A stretch of DNA of 64,000 nucleotides. Source: Voacanga thouarsii (lineage: Eukaryota > Streptophyta > Magnoliopsida > Gentianales > Apocynaceae). Positions 48,156-59,643 of the stretch are shown here, piece after piece. Each line of letters opens with the position of its first letter. The first letter of the stretch is position 1. The position numbers and the translations under genes were made by a program. Where the stretch lies: the NCBI GenBank assembly GCA_026120185.1, contig JANUWF010002278.1, positions 222,001 through 286,000 on the forward strand, in the 5' to 3' direction. Below the pieces are notes generated by a model, which had not been told where the DNA came from, made no database searches, and saw nothing but the letters and a program-made list of their open reading frames with translations.

Positions 48156-48177
48156 TACACATAGGTATATATGTTTG

Positions 48178-48236
<59 letters not shown>

Positions 48237-48330
48237 GATAAATTTAAAAGGACATTGATTTATTTTAAATATGTATATATATTAGTGTATATATTCAACA
48301 CACACACACACACACACACATATAAGTATT
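48156..48330. repeat. (CA)n microsatellites of CACTA2
   Basis: Long (CA)n run at about 48,180-48,232 and a shorter one at about 48,299-48,320, with TA-rich spacers. They belong with the tracts at 20,757-21,248 and 46,229-46,366, now separated by inserted LTRs. Confidence 0.95.
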
Positions 48331-48374
48331 TATTTCTCTTAAATGACTAAAATGAAAACACAAGATATACATAT

Positions 48375-48745
48375 CTATTTAGGGACTAATTTGAAAATTT
48401 TTTTGGGATATATTATAAATGTTCAAAAAATTGAGGACCAATTTGTAATTTTTTTGGGTCATATTATAAATAGTAAATAATTTAGGAATTAAATTGTAAT
48501 TTTTTTTGAGGTTATATTATAAATATTAAAAAATTTAGGGACTAAATTGTAAAATTTTTGGAGTCACATTGTAAATATTCAAACATTTAGAAACCAATTT
48601 ATAAAATTTTTTGGAGTCATATTGTGAATATTAAAAAATTTAGGGACTAAATTGTAATTTTTTGGGGAATGTATTTCATTTATTCAAAATTTAAGAATCA
48701 ATTGGCAATATTTTTGAGATCATGTTATAAGTATTCAAAAAAAAA
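48375..48745 (-). repeat. About 62-bp repeats, CACTA2 (left block)
   Basis: About six units follow 'atttagggactaaattgtaa' plus 'tttttggggtcatattataaat', the reverse complement of the 62-bp units of CACTA1. Confidence 0.8.
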
Positions 48746-48859
48746 AGTATTATCACCAAATTTGTTAAATTTTATTTTTTTTATAAAAAAAAAAAGTATA
48801 TTGGCACATGATCTAGCATAATCTCTGTGCAAGAGCCCAAAACTTAATGCATTTACAAA

Positions 48860-50290
48860 GATACACATATTAAATTAATGATCCAACCGTTAAATTTATT
48901 AAAATTGTTTTTAAAAAAAAGTATCATGACCAAATTTTAATGTAATTGGATATATATTACTATATGATCTAGGATAATCTCTACATAAAAATCCAAAACC
49001 TAATGCATTTACAAAGACACACATATCAAATTAATGTTCCAATCATCAGATTTGTTAAAATTACTAAAAAAAAAAAAAAAAGTATCATGTCCAAATTTAA
49101 ATATAATTGGATATATTTTGACACATAATCTAGTATTAGCTCTATATAAAAGCCCAAAGCCTAATGCATTTTAAAATATAAGCATATCAAATTAACAATC
49201 CAACTGTTAGATCTATTAAAATTGCTAATAAAGATATTGTGTCCAAATTTGAATTTAATTGAATATGTTATACCATATAATCTAGCATTATTTATATATA
49301 AAAGCCCAAAACCTAACGCAATTAGAAATATAAGCATAAAAATTAACGATCCAACTATTAGATCTGTTAAAATTGCTTAAAAAAATGTACCATGTTTGGA
49401 TTTGAAGGTAAAGGATATGTTTTGCCATATAATCTAGAATAATTTCTAGATAAAAGTCCAAAACCTAATGTATTTAGTAACATGAGAATGATCCAACCAT
49501 TGGATTTGTTGAAATTTCTAAAAAAAAGTATCGTGCCCAAATTTGAAGGTAATTAGATAAGTTTTGCCACATAATCTAGAATAATCTCAATAGAAATACC
49601 CAACCCTAACACATTTAGAAACATAAGCATATCAAATTAATGATCCAACCGTTAGATCTGTTAAAAATATTAAGAAAATGAATCGTGCCCAAATTTGAAG
49701 GTAATCGAATATGTTTTGCTATATAATTTAGCATAAGCTTTATATAAAAGCCCAAAACCTAACGTATTTAAAAACATTAGAATATTAAATTAACAATTAA
49801 ACCATTGGATCTATTAAAATTGCTAAAAATAAGTATTGTGTCTAAATTTGAAGGTAATCGGATATGTTTTGCCACATAATCTATCATAATCTCTATATAA
49901 AAGCCCAAAACCTAACCCATTTAGAAACATAAGCATATCAAATTAATGATCCAACCATTAAACTTGTTAAAATTTCTAAACAAAAGTATCATGTCCAAAT
50001 TTGAAGGTAATCAAACATGTTTTACCAAATAATCCAAAATAATCTCTATATAAATGCCCAAAACCTGACGCGTTTAGAAAATATAAGTATATCAAATTAA
50101 CGATCCAACCATTATATCTATTAGAATTACTAAAAAATATATGATGTCCAAATTTGAAGGAATCGAATATGTTTTGCCACACAATCTAGTTTAATCTGTA
50201 TATAAAAGCCTAAAACTTAATGTATTTAGAAACGCAAGCATATCAAATTAATGATCTAACCATTAGATCCGTTAAAATTGCTATGAAAAA
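48860..50290 (-). repeat. About 153-bp tandem array, CACTA2 (about 10 units)
   Basis: The reverse-complement anchor 'atcaaattaatgatccaacc' recurs about every 150 bases near 48,878, 49,030, 49,190, 49,345, 49,490, 49,645, 49,795, 49,945, 50,100 and 50,255. This is the same family as 7,010-9,060 in CACTA1. Confidence 0.88.
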
Positions 50291-50299
50291 AAAAAAACA

Positions 50300-50960
50300 A
50301 AAGTATTGATGGAGCATTTTGTAAATTATTTTGGGTCATTTTATAATTTTACAAAATTTAACGACCAATTTGTAAAATTTTGAGAGCATATTGATAATAT
50401 TTTAAAATTTAGGGACAAGCTTATAAACTTTTTGGGGTCATGTTGTAAATATTTTAAAATTAAAAAGAAATTTACAATTTTTTTGGAGTCACTTTTTTAA
50501 TTATAAAAAACATAAGAACCAATTTGTAAACTTTTGGGGTCATATTGTAAATATTTAAAAATTTAAGAACTAGTATTAGCTAGGAAATTCAAATTTTGTC
50601 GTTGTAGCTAATAGTGATGAAAGTTTGTATTTTTAGCTAGGAAAAGAATTTTGGTTGCTAATGATATAGTATTAGCGATGAAAATTTAGTTAGGAAATGA
50701 ATTTTCATCTCAAATGATGCACCATTAGTGAGGCAACTTAATTTTTTTATTTTTTTATTTTTTTACTAATACACTTATTTCTTAACCAAAACAATCACTT
50801 TTAGCTAGGAAATAAAAATTTTGTTGTTCAAGGTCGTAATCGGTAGCGATAAAATGTTTTTATCGCTAAAGAAAAATTTTTCTCACTAAAAGGTACTTTT
50901 AGGAGCAAAAAAAAATTCCTAGCTAAAATTTTATTATCAATTTATCATTTTCTTATAGTT
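50300..50960 (-). repeat. 62-bp repeats and subterminal region, right end of CACTA2
   Basis: About four 62-bp units run to about 50,575. They are followed by TAGCTAGGAAA, TCGCTAA and TTTTGTCG type motifs in both orientations up to the terminal repeat at 50,946-50,960. This mirrors the first 600 bases of CACTA1. Confidence 0.78.
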
Positions 50961-51314
50961 ATGATTTTCAAAAATGCTTTGAATGCATCTGATTTTTTGC
51001 TCGAAAAATTCACCCAAATGAATTTGGAAAAATCATCAAGACATACCTCTTCTCTTCAATACTTTCAATTTGTGTTGGCATAAACAAGTCCATGTGTAGA
51101 AGTTCAAGTATTGTAGACATTACAATATGTTGACTTTTCTTGTGTAGAGATTTTTCTGCTTTCGAACCACACATTCTTTTGACATTTTTCCCTAATTTAG
51201 GTATTCTATTAACTACACCTATTGAACTTAATTCATGAAACAATTTACAATTGACATGTCCCAACTCTTTATGCCGCAACTCTACTTCATTTACATTAGT
51301 CATCATGTAGTTAT
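50961..51314 (-). pseudogene. Copia A pre-integrase and integrase N-terminal half
   Basis: From 51,314 downward: NVNEVELRHKELGHVNCKLF (the HHCC finger region of the GAG pre-integrase domain), LELLHMDLFMPTQIES and KRYVLMIF, which contains the region around the first catalytic Asp of the integrase core. A frame change then leads to KKSDAFKAFLKI at the CACTA2 edge. The rest of the domain is at 16,950-17,679. The upstream side is cut at 51,315 by the LTR of copia D. Confidence 0.88.
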
Positions 51315-53148
51315 TGAAGGATCGCAAGAAAATTAAATACGCAGTGGAAGATAGCAAATTAAAATTTTTTCCAAGCTAAAGTCAAGGAATACTTACTTCT
51401 AGGGTATTTTATTTGAATAACCAGAGTTAGATTCAGATTTGACAACGCTTGTTGAACAGGAACATCTACTTGTTCCGCAGGAACACCAGCTAACTGTTAG
51501 CTTCTTTGCATCAAACACTTACCATATTTGTTTAACTCCGAACCTTTCAGAGTATTATCTAACCACTATGGACCTCTACATGTAAAAGTAGAATTAGAGT
51601 GAAGAAATTGAAACAAAAATGGAAGAGCTAAACGTTAAGGAAAACAAAGGAAACAAGGCTAAGGAAAAAATGGTTGCTCTTAATTTGTTTTTATATCGAA
51701 AATTGTGTCTCATGTAAGCAAAAATTCGGTCAACCTATATATGGCTCACACAATTCCTTTTTATTTATTAACAATAGCTTTTCTTTCCTATTCCCAATTA
51801 GCCACTGAATTTCCTTTTTCCATTTTATTTCCTATTTCCGTTTTTTCTTCGCACATGGCGGCTATACCAAACCCTGATGGGCCATGTAATATTAATTAGT
51901 CTAATGATTAATTAAATAGCCCTCTTATTAATTAATTAATTAACAAATTAATTAATTATTTTTTTTAATTAATTAAACCACTTGGGTCTAATATAAAATT
52001 ATCCAAGATAATTAATTAATAAACTAATTAATTATATTGGCCCAAATAATTATTCTAGTCTAAATAAATAATTAATTGGACTTCTATAATAATTCTTCTA
52101 ATAGTAAATTCACCTAATAAGCCTATATAGGAAATAAATTTACTAAGGTTATTTAAGCTACTCTAGAGACTAAAATACATATTATTCTTGACTACTAAAA
52201 TGACCAAAATAGCCCTGCTAACAAATAGAAGTATTTTAATAATCTTAAATATTCTATTTATCACTATATGGAAATATTGACCCTGAGAATAATATTACAA
52301 GTGCAGTGTCTTCGACCTATAGGTACAATGACGAAAATACCCCTCTACGTAACACCTGTCATTGAGATAGGAAAATAGTACCAACACATTTCTTAATGAT
52401 GTCTACCATCCATTCATATCTAGTCCAATAATCTATGACCTCCAATATGTATCAACTTATCTCAGGGAGCTACCCAAAAAGCATACATACTTAGTCACGT
52501 TTCCTAGAGCCCTAAATTATTATATTATCTCAGACAATCACAATGGGGTGATTTTTTCACGTAATGAAGTATAGAAACTCTGTTGTATATGTCTATCTTA
52601 ATTAACTAGAGTCATACACCCAACGTACAAGGTTATTGGCCTTGCAACAAGATCTCACCCAACATACATCAAAGTACATAAGTCCAGCTTCACTACACCA
52701 CTAACCTATACTCAAGTCTCAGGGTACTCGTCCATGCAGTAGCTGCGATATACCAATATTTATTTATTTTAGTGTTTTGATAAAGATTATTATCACGTGG
52801 TCCAATTCTACGTATTCCAAATATGCTTAAACTATTGGTGTGGGTCGACTACTCATTGGTTAAAGGTAAATCATTTCCCATTTGAAAACCATAGTGTAAT
52901 GATCTAACCCTTGATAAAGTGTCCAGCTTCATCAATCGGTCAAGAACAATTTTTTCGCTTATGTGCTAGTAGCCTATAATCTACACATTACTGTGAAAAC
53001 ACGACTCAATCATGTAGATTACTTGCTAACACTCTTAGACCTTTAATGTGCGAATATATGTAAACAAACAAACAAACATGAATGAAATACTTTTATTAAT
53101 TTTCAAAATACAGAAGTACATAGGCCATTTTTGGCATACATTCTAACA
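51315..53148 (-). repeat. 3' LTR of copia D (1,834 bp)
   Basis: TGAAGGATCGC at 51,315 to ...ATTCTAACA at 53,148, followed by GCAAGTGGGAGAT on the minus strand. A long stretch of TTAATTAA-rich sequence lies at about 51,890-52,070. It is the more complete of the two LTRs. Confidence 0.9.
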
Positions 53149-53169
53149 ATCTCCCACTTGCACTAAATG

Positions 53170-55640
53170 GACTATGATAGTCCATACGCACTTACCCTAT
53201 AACGTCCAAGTGTTTTTTGACACTTTTTCTGTCAAATGCTTGGTAAATGGGTCCGCTAGATTGTTTGCTAAGAAAATTTGATCAACCACTATCTCCTATT
53301 TTTGGATGAACTCCCAGATCAAGTGATATTTCCTTTCAATACGCTTACCCTTCCTATAGATTCTTGCCTCCTTACATTGTGACAGTTCCAGAATTGTCAC
53401 AATATATTGTTATGGTCTGTCCATGTATGGCACAACTCTAAATTTTGTGAGGAACTTCCGAAGCCAAACCGCTTCTTTAGAAGACTCTAAAGCTACTAGA
53501 TACTCAGTTTCTATGATAGAATCAGCAATATAAGATTGTTTGACAGTCCTCCATAAAATAGTCCCTCCAGACAAAGTGAAGATATATACACTAGTGGATT
53601 TTCTTTCATCTTTATCCGCCTAGAAGTCTGAGTCTGTGTAACCAATATGAACTAAGTCATCAATCTATAAACTAGTATATAATCTCTCCTTCCCTTTAGG
53701 TACTTGAGTATATACTTTACAGCTTGCCAATGTTCTTCCCCAGGATTTAACTGATACCTACTAACCATACCTACTATAAAATAGATATCCGGCCTAGTAC
53801 AAAGCATGACATACATAAGACTTCCCATTACCAAGATATAGGAAATCCTACTCATCCTTTCATTTTCTTCCTATGTCTTAGGACACTGTTTGGAAGATAA
53901 GGTCAATCTGTGCCTAAAGGGTATGATTGCCCCTTTACACTGATCTATGCTAAACCTAGTCAATATCTTATCAATATAAATAGATTGGGATAAGCCTAAT
54001 ATTTTTTGCTTCCTATCTCTAAAAAGCTTAATACCAAGAATGTAGCTAGCTTCTCTCATATCCTTCATGCTAAATTAACTTGATAACCAAACCTTTATAG
54101 ATGACAATGTCCCTGCATCATTTCCAATAAGTAGAATGTCGTCTACCTAAAGCACCATAAAGGACACATTGTTCCCATCTTACTTCCTATATGCACCTGG
54201 TTCATCCACGTTTTGTATGAAACCATAAAACTTTACAATCTCATCAAAACGCATGTTCCATACTCCTTATGCTTGCTTAAGTCTATAAATGGACTTCTTA
54301 AGCTTGCAGACCATATGTTCTTGGCCTTTCGCAATAAAGCCTTCAGGTTGGGAATTATAGATGTCTTCACTAAGACCATTAAGAAAGGTTGTCTTGATAT
54401 CTATTTGCCATATTCCATAGTCATAATGACAGGTGATGGCCAAGAGAATGTGTATGGACTTAAGCGTGGCAACAGGTGACAAGATATCCTCATAATCAAT
54501 CCCTTCTCTGAGTATAACTTTTTGCAACTAACCTTACTTTAAAGGTTTCCACCTTCCTATCCATACCTCTCTTTCTCTTGTATATCCACTTTCACCCTAT
54601 GGGTTAAATTTCTGCAAGTGCAGTGATAAGATCCCAGACTTGATTGAGGTACATAAACTCAATCTCAACATTTATTGCAACTTTCCATTTGTCCGCATCA
54701 ACATCAACAATGGTCTTATCATATCTAGCAGGATCTTGTTCTTGATGGTCGAAACCTACCTCAAAGGCCTCTCTAGTCCATCTCTCAGGAACCCTAGATA
54801 TCTTCCCACTATAACATAACCTAATCTATATGGGAACATTTGGTTATGTCTCTTTTAGTTCATCAATTGGGGTATTTGAAAGTGTCAATTAACTTCTCTT
54901 CTAATTCCACATTAATCAAAACTTTAATGGATACACTTTGTTCATCTTCCAAGTACCTAGCATGAGTACTAATAAGTACTTTTGCTCTTGGGGATCATAA
55001 AAGGATCCACCCCTTATTCCTTTTGGATACCTTACAAAGTAGCACAATTCAGTTATTGGGTTTAGCTTATTTCTTTAGTCAGTACATAAGCTGGATAACT
55101 CCATACTTTGAGATGATTCATACTTTCGTCCAATCCACATCTCATAAGATGTCTTAGGCACTAACTTGGAAGGCACCAAGTACAGAATATATATTGCTAT
55201 TTCCAGAACATATCTCCCAAAAAAAGGAAGAGTAGCATGGCTCATCATGCTCCTGACCATTTTCATCAAAGTTCTATTTCTTCTCTTAGCTACTTCATTC
55301 TGCTAGAGAGTCCCATATGCAGTTATCTGAGATACTATACCTTGATGTGCCAAGTAGTCCTTGAATTCAATAAAGAGATATTTTTCACCATGATCCGATC
55401 TTAGCTTTTTTATTAGTTTACATGTTTGACGCTCCACTTCAGTCTTAAACACCCTGAATATATCAAAGAAATAAGACTTGTGCCTTATCAAGTAAATATA
55501 ACCAAAACACAAGTGATCAACTATGAATGTGATAAAGTAATTATAATATCCTCTGGCCAGTGAAGACATAGGACCACAAACATTAGTACGAACTAACTCT
55601 AACATTTCCTTGCCCTTTTTACCTTTTGAGTAAAGGACCT
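53170..55640 (-). pseudogene. Copia D integrase, RT and RNase H (degenerate)
   Basis: Integrase: MLELVRTNVCGPM, LRSDHGEKY (55,303-55,605) and VPKTSYEMWIGRK (55,075-55,269). RT: DYEDILSPVATLKSI, WQIDIKTTFLNG and KGQEHMVCKLKKSIYRLKQA (54,267-54,527). At the catalytic box the codon before VDD is TAG (about 54,150), so the Tyr of YVDD is a stop. Then KDMREASYILGIK (53,871-54,068) and VMGSLMYVMLCTRPDI (53,652-53,855). RNase H sequence continues to about 53,170. The order and motifs are those of Tork-type copia. It is inactive. Confidence 0.9.
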
Positions 55641-57044
55641 TTTGGTCATTTTACCTTTAATACAAGATTTACATTAAGGTCATTCTTCCACATCTAATGA
55701 GTCCAAAGACCTATTTTGGATTAACCTCTTAATCTGATTAGGATTTATATGTCACAATCTTAAGTGTCATAAATGTGAGTTATTTGATGTAGCATTTCTC
55801 TTCTTATTATTAGGTTCTATCTAAGTATTATTCATTTGATGATTTATAGGATTAATGTAAAAAAATTGCCATATATGTTTCCAGTGTAAATAATTTTTTT
55901 TGTTTCTACTATTGAAATACTAGAATGGAAAGAAACAAAATAACCTTGATTTATCAATCTTGAAACTGAAATAAAATTCTATTTAAAACTAGAAACATAT
56001 AAAATATCCTTTAAAACTAAAGTCCTATTATAATCAAATAAATGCTCCAAGTCTCCCACTACTTCGGCCCACACTTGTACTCCGTTGCCCATTCTAAATC
56101 CATGAAATCCTCTACTAAGTCGCCTTATCTTACTATACCCCTACAAGGAGTTACAGTTATGGTCAGTAGCTCTGGAATCAACAATCCAAGTGGATAATGA
56201 TCCATCCATCAAAATAGACTTCAAGTATAGAACAATACTTGAGAAGGATTTGACAAAGAAGTTCGGACAATCTTTTTTGAAGTGCCCCATCTTGCCACAC
56301 TTAAAACATTAACACTTGGGTTTGGTATTAGGCTTGGATGCCTTGGGCTGAGCCTCTATATTATTTTAGGCCTTCTTCTTCTTGAACTTCTTGGGCTAGG
56401 CTCTAGTTCTAGAAGACGGTCCAGAGTGAGTAACCAAAACCTTTGACACAGGCTTCATGATTTTCTTAGCAGCCTGAAGTTCTTTCATCAACTCAGTCAA
56501 AGACATATTCAACTTGTTCATACTCTAATTTAGCTTGAACGAAGAATAGAATCTGGTAAAGTCTCAAGAACTATGTTAATTTAGCTCTCGCCATTAATTG
56601 TTGCCCCTAGGATCTCAACTTCCTCGAAGTGAGCAATCATCTTAAGTATATGCTCATGAATCGATGCCCCATCAGCCGTCCTAGTGTTCATGATTACTCT
56701 AAGAGTTTCTTGCTTTACAGGCCGGCTTTTGTCAACAAACATGATTCACAACAACCCATCAATGTCGTATACAGTAGGTATGTTTTCGTGCTTGGACTAG
56801 AAAACATTGTACATGGAAGCCAACATATAGCATTGAGACATTTCGTTAGCTTTCCTCCATGCCTTCTTCTTCTCACGATCCTAGTTTGTGGAATCTTCCC
56901 AATTTCAGGATAGGGATCAGTCAGAACATACTTGTACTCCTCAGCAGTGAGTACTATATTCATATTCCTTTTTCAGTCTACATAATTATATCCCGTTAAC
57001 TTATTCTCCTTGAGAATAATGGATAAAGGACTGAAACTAGACAT
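55641..57044 (-). pseudogene. Copia D gag and protease region (degenerate)
   Basis: The probable start ATG at 57,044 reads MSSFSPLSIILKENKLTGYN. The Trp usual after this motif is a stop (YVD*KRN), then NIVLTAEEYKYVL follows (56,715-56,963). The zinc knuckle CFKCGKMGHFKKDC at about 56,265-56,312 is intact, with a stop directly before it. Gag packages RNA. The frame is split by several stops and shifts, so this is a pseudogene. The protease region between 55,640 and 56,260 is too damaged to outline. Confidence 0.85.
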
Positions 57045-58358
57045 TTCTATTAATTTGAAAAAAACTTCATTCAGAAAAATGTTTGTTTTGAAAACTGCAT
57101 ATAAAATACATATTTAAAACATCATATTATTTCTATGATATGGTTAACCTATTAAAACCATTATCAAAAATATGAAAATTTTAGCTCTTAGAATAATTGA
57201 CAAAGCTTCGTAGGAAAGTTAATAATTTTTTAAGTTAAGTGTATAACCATCACAAATTAAACTTTCTTAATAGGTAATGATTCAAAAATAGTTCAATCAA
57301 TAGAATGGTCACTACTTTCACCACCTACGGATAATCTAGCATTAATGCTTCCAACGACAGGCTGGCCGACACTAACACTTATCCTAAGATTTAATTATAA
57401 TTTCTCTGTTAGTTCTAAATTCTCATAGAAATCCATCCTATAGGGGGTCATGCTCAAAATGATGCGATGATAACCACAATCTCTAACAAGAATTTGTGAA
57501 GGAAGCCGTGGGACCATTGGAACCTTTCTTCCACTTAATCTTTTGAGAAAAATAAGTTTTTAGGAAAAACATTTTTTTTAAAATATTTTGGTTTCATTAA
57601 CTTTAGTAAAAATCCAAAAATTCAACATCATTCTCTATGTTAAGGATAAAAGCCTTTAAGAGAATAATCCATGAATTTTTATTTTTACTATTTAAGTTAA
57701 AACCATTTTCTAAGAAATAAATTTAAAATTATTCTCCATGTCAAGGATAAAACCTTTTGGAAGAATAAACCATGAATTTATTTTAAATTACTTTAGTTGC
57801 ATTTTTAAAATGTTTTCCTTAACTCTTTTTTCTAGAGAAAAATTAATTTCTCAAAAATCTTTGTGCATTTGATCACAAAATTAAATAAATAGACATGCTC
57901 CAAAAAGTAAACCTTTTACATGCTATTTTCTATCATTTAATTCTTATATGATCAAAAAATGGATTAAACATCATAATGATAATAAAATTAAAATGATATT
58001 GTTTAATCCTAAGATGGTTCCCTTGTACTAACCATTTTCATGCAAAATTATTTATCATAATAAATAAACCATTGCAAGAAAAATAACCAAATTTTGTTAC
58101 AAGAATTCGTAAATTAAATTGAAATACAATTTCAAACGCCTATGCCTTTCAAAATGAGGTGTACACAAATTCTACAAAAAGCGATTAAAATTAAATTACA
58201 GGTGCCTATACCTCCACGCGAGAGGCGTACACAAAATCCACCCATATAAAAAACTAAAAGGGATCCATACAATCGCAATGATTACATTTTTTTAGTAAAG
58301 GAACCACCTTTTTCGGTTATGAGCCCTAATCATGCTCTTAGATTTAATCATGGCTCTG
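57045..58358 (-). other. Leader of copia D with internal duplications
   Basis: About 1.3 kb of non-coding DNA between PBS remnant and gag. Two related blocks ('gttaaggataaaa...aataatccatgaattt' at about 57,638 and 'gtcaaggataaaa...aataaaccatgaattt' at about 57,739) form a direct duplication. A second pair ('gcctatgcc...gaggtgtacacaaat' at about 58,138 and 'gcctatacctcc...gaggcgtacacaaaat' at about 58,203) lies near the LTR. Only TGGCTCTGA (58,351-58,359) of the PBS region remains. Confidence 0.65.
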
Positions 58359-59643
58359 AAATTAAATACACATCAGAAGATAGCAAATTAAAATTTTTCT
58401 CGAGCCAAAGTCTAGGAATACTTACTTCTAGGGCATTTTATTTGAATAACTGGAGTTGGATTCAAATTTGACGGCACTTGTTGAACAGGAATGTCTACTT
58501 GTTTCACAAGAACACTAGCTAACCATCAACTCCTTCGCACCAAACACTTACCACGTTTGATAGCTTTTGACCTTCCAAAGTATTCTCTAACCACTACAGA
58601 CCTCTACTAGTGAAAGTAGAATTAGGATGAAGAAAATTGGAATAAGAACAGAAGAGCTAAACGTTAAGGAAAGATAAAGGAAACAAAGGCTAAGGAAAAA
58701 AAAAACGATGGCTCATAATTTGTTTTTAGAAAATCGAAAGTTGTGTCTCACATAAGGAAAACTTCGGTCAACCTATACATGGATCATGCAATTCCTTTTT
58801 ATTTATTAAAACAACTATCTTCGACCTACAAGTGTAATGACAAAAATACCCCTTCAAGTAATACCCATCATTAAAATAGGAAAAATGTACTAACACCTTT
58901 CTCAATGACATCTATCATCTTTTGATAGCTAATCTGATAATCCATAACTTTTAGTATGTATCCACTTATCACCAGTACCTACCCAAAAGTGTACATACTT
59001 AGTCACGTTTCTCAGGGCCTTAGATTAGTTAGATTATTTCAAACAATCACAAGGGGTATTTCTTCATATAATGAAGTATAGAAACTCTAGTATATAAGTC
59101 TGTCTTAATTAACTAAGTCATACACCTAACGTACATAGTTATTAGCCTTGCGATAAGACCTCAACTAACATACATTAAAGTGTACAATCCAGCTTCACCA
59201 AACCACCAACTTATACTAAGTCTTAGGGTACTCGTCTACGTAGTAGCTGCAATAAACTAATCTTTATTTATTTTAGTACTTCTACAAAGATTCTTATCAT
59301 GTCGTCCAATTATACTTATTCCAAATATGCTTACACTGCTGGTGTGAGTGGACTACTCATTGATTAAAGGTAAATTATTTCCCATTTAGAAATTATAGTG
59401 TAATAATCTAAAACTTAATGAAGTGCCCAGCTTCATCAATCGATCAAAAATAATTTTTTACTGACGCGTTAGTAGCCCATAATCTCCACCATACTGTGAA
59501 AGCACGACTCAATCACGTATATTACTTACTAATATCCTAAAACCTTAATGTGCAATATATATACACAAACAACCATTAATGAATAAAACTTTTATTAATT
59601 TTCACAATATAGAAATACATAGTCTATTTTGGGTATGTATTCC
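58359..59643 (-). repeat. 5' LTR of copia D, with deletions
   Basis: It matches the 3' LTR (51,315-53,148) but lacks about the first 16 bases together with most of the PBS. It also lacks a central block of roughly 530-550 bases: after 'tttttatttatta' at about 58,800 it jumps to the sequence seen at about 52,308. The upper end stops at about 59,643, five to six bases short of the expected ...CTAACA, where copia E begins. Confidence 0.85.

Larger units (their letters stand above)
51315..59643 (-). mobile_element. Copia D: Tork-like element with both LTRs, degenerate
   Basis: 3' LTR 51,315-53,148, PPT 53,149 on, RNase H/RT/IN about 53,170-55,640, zinc knuckle and gag to 57,044, a leader of about 1.3 kb, a remnant PBS, and 5' LTR 58,359-59,643. 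All lie on the minus strand. It was inserted into the pre-integrase region of copia A. Its outer LTR end is cut by copia E, so its second target duplication is outside the window or lost. Coding parts hold many stops. Confidence 0.88.

Noticed and set aside
56629..56913. 94-codon plus-strand frame
   Set aside because: Antisense to copia D gag, with no independent support.
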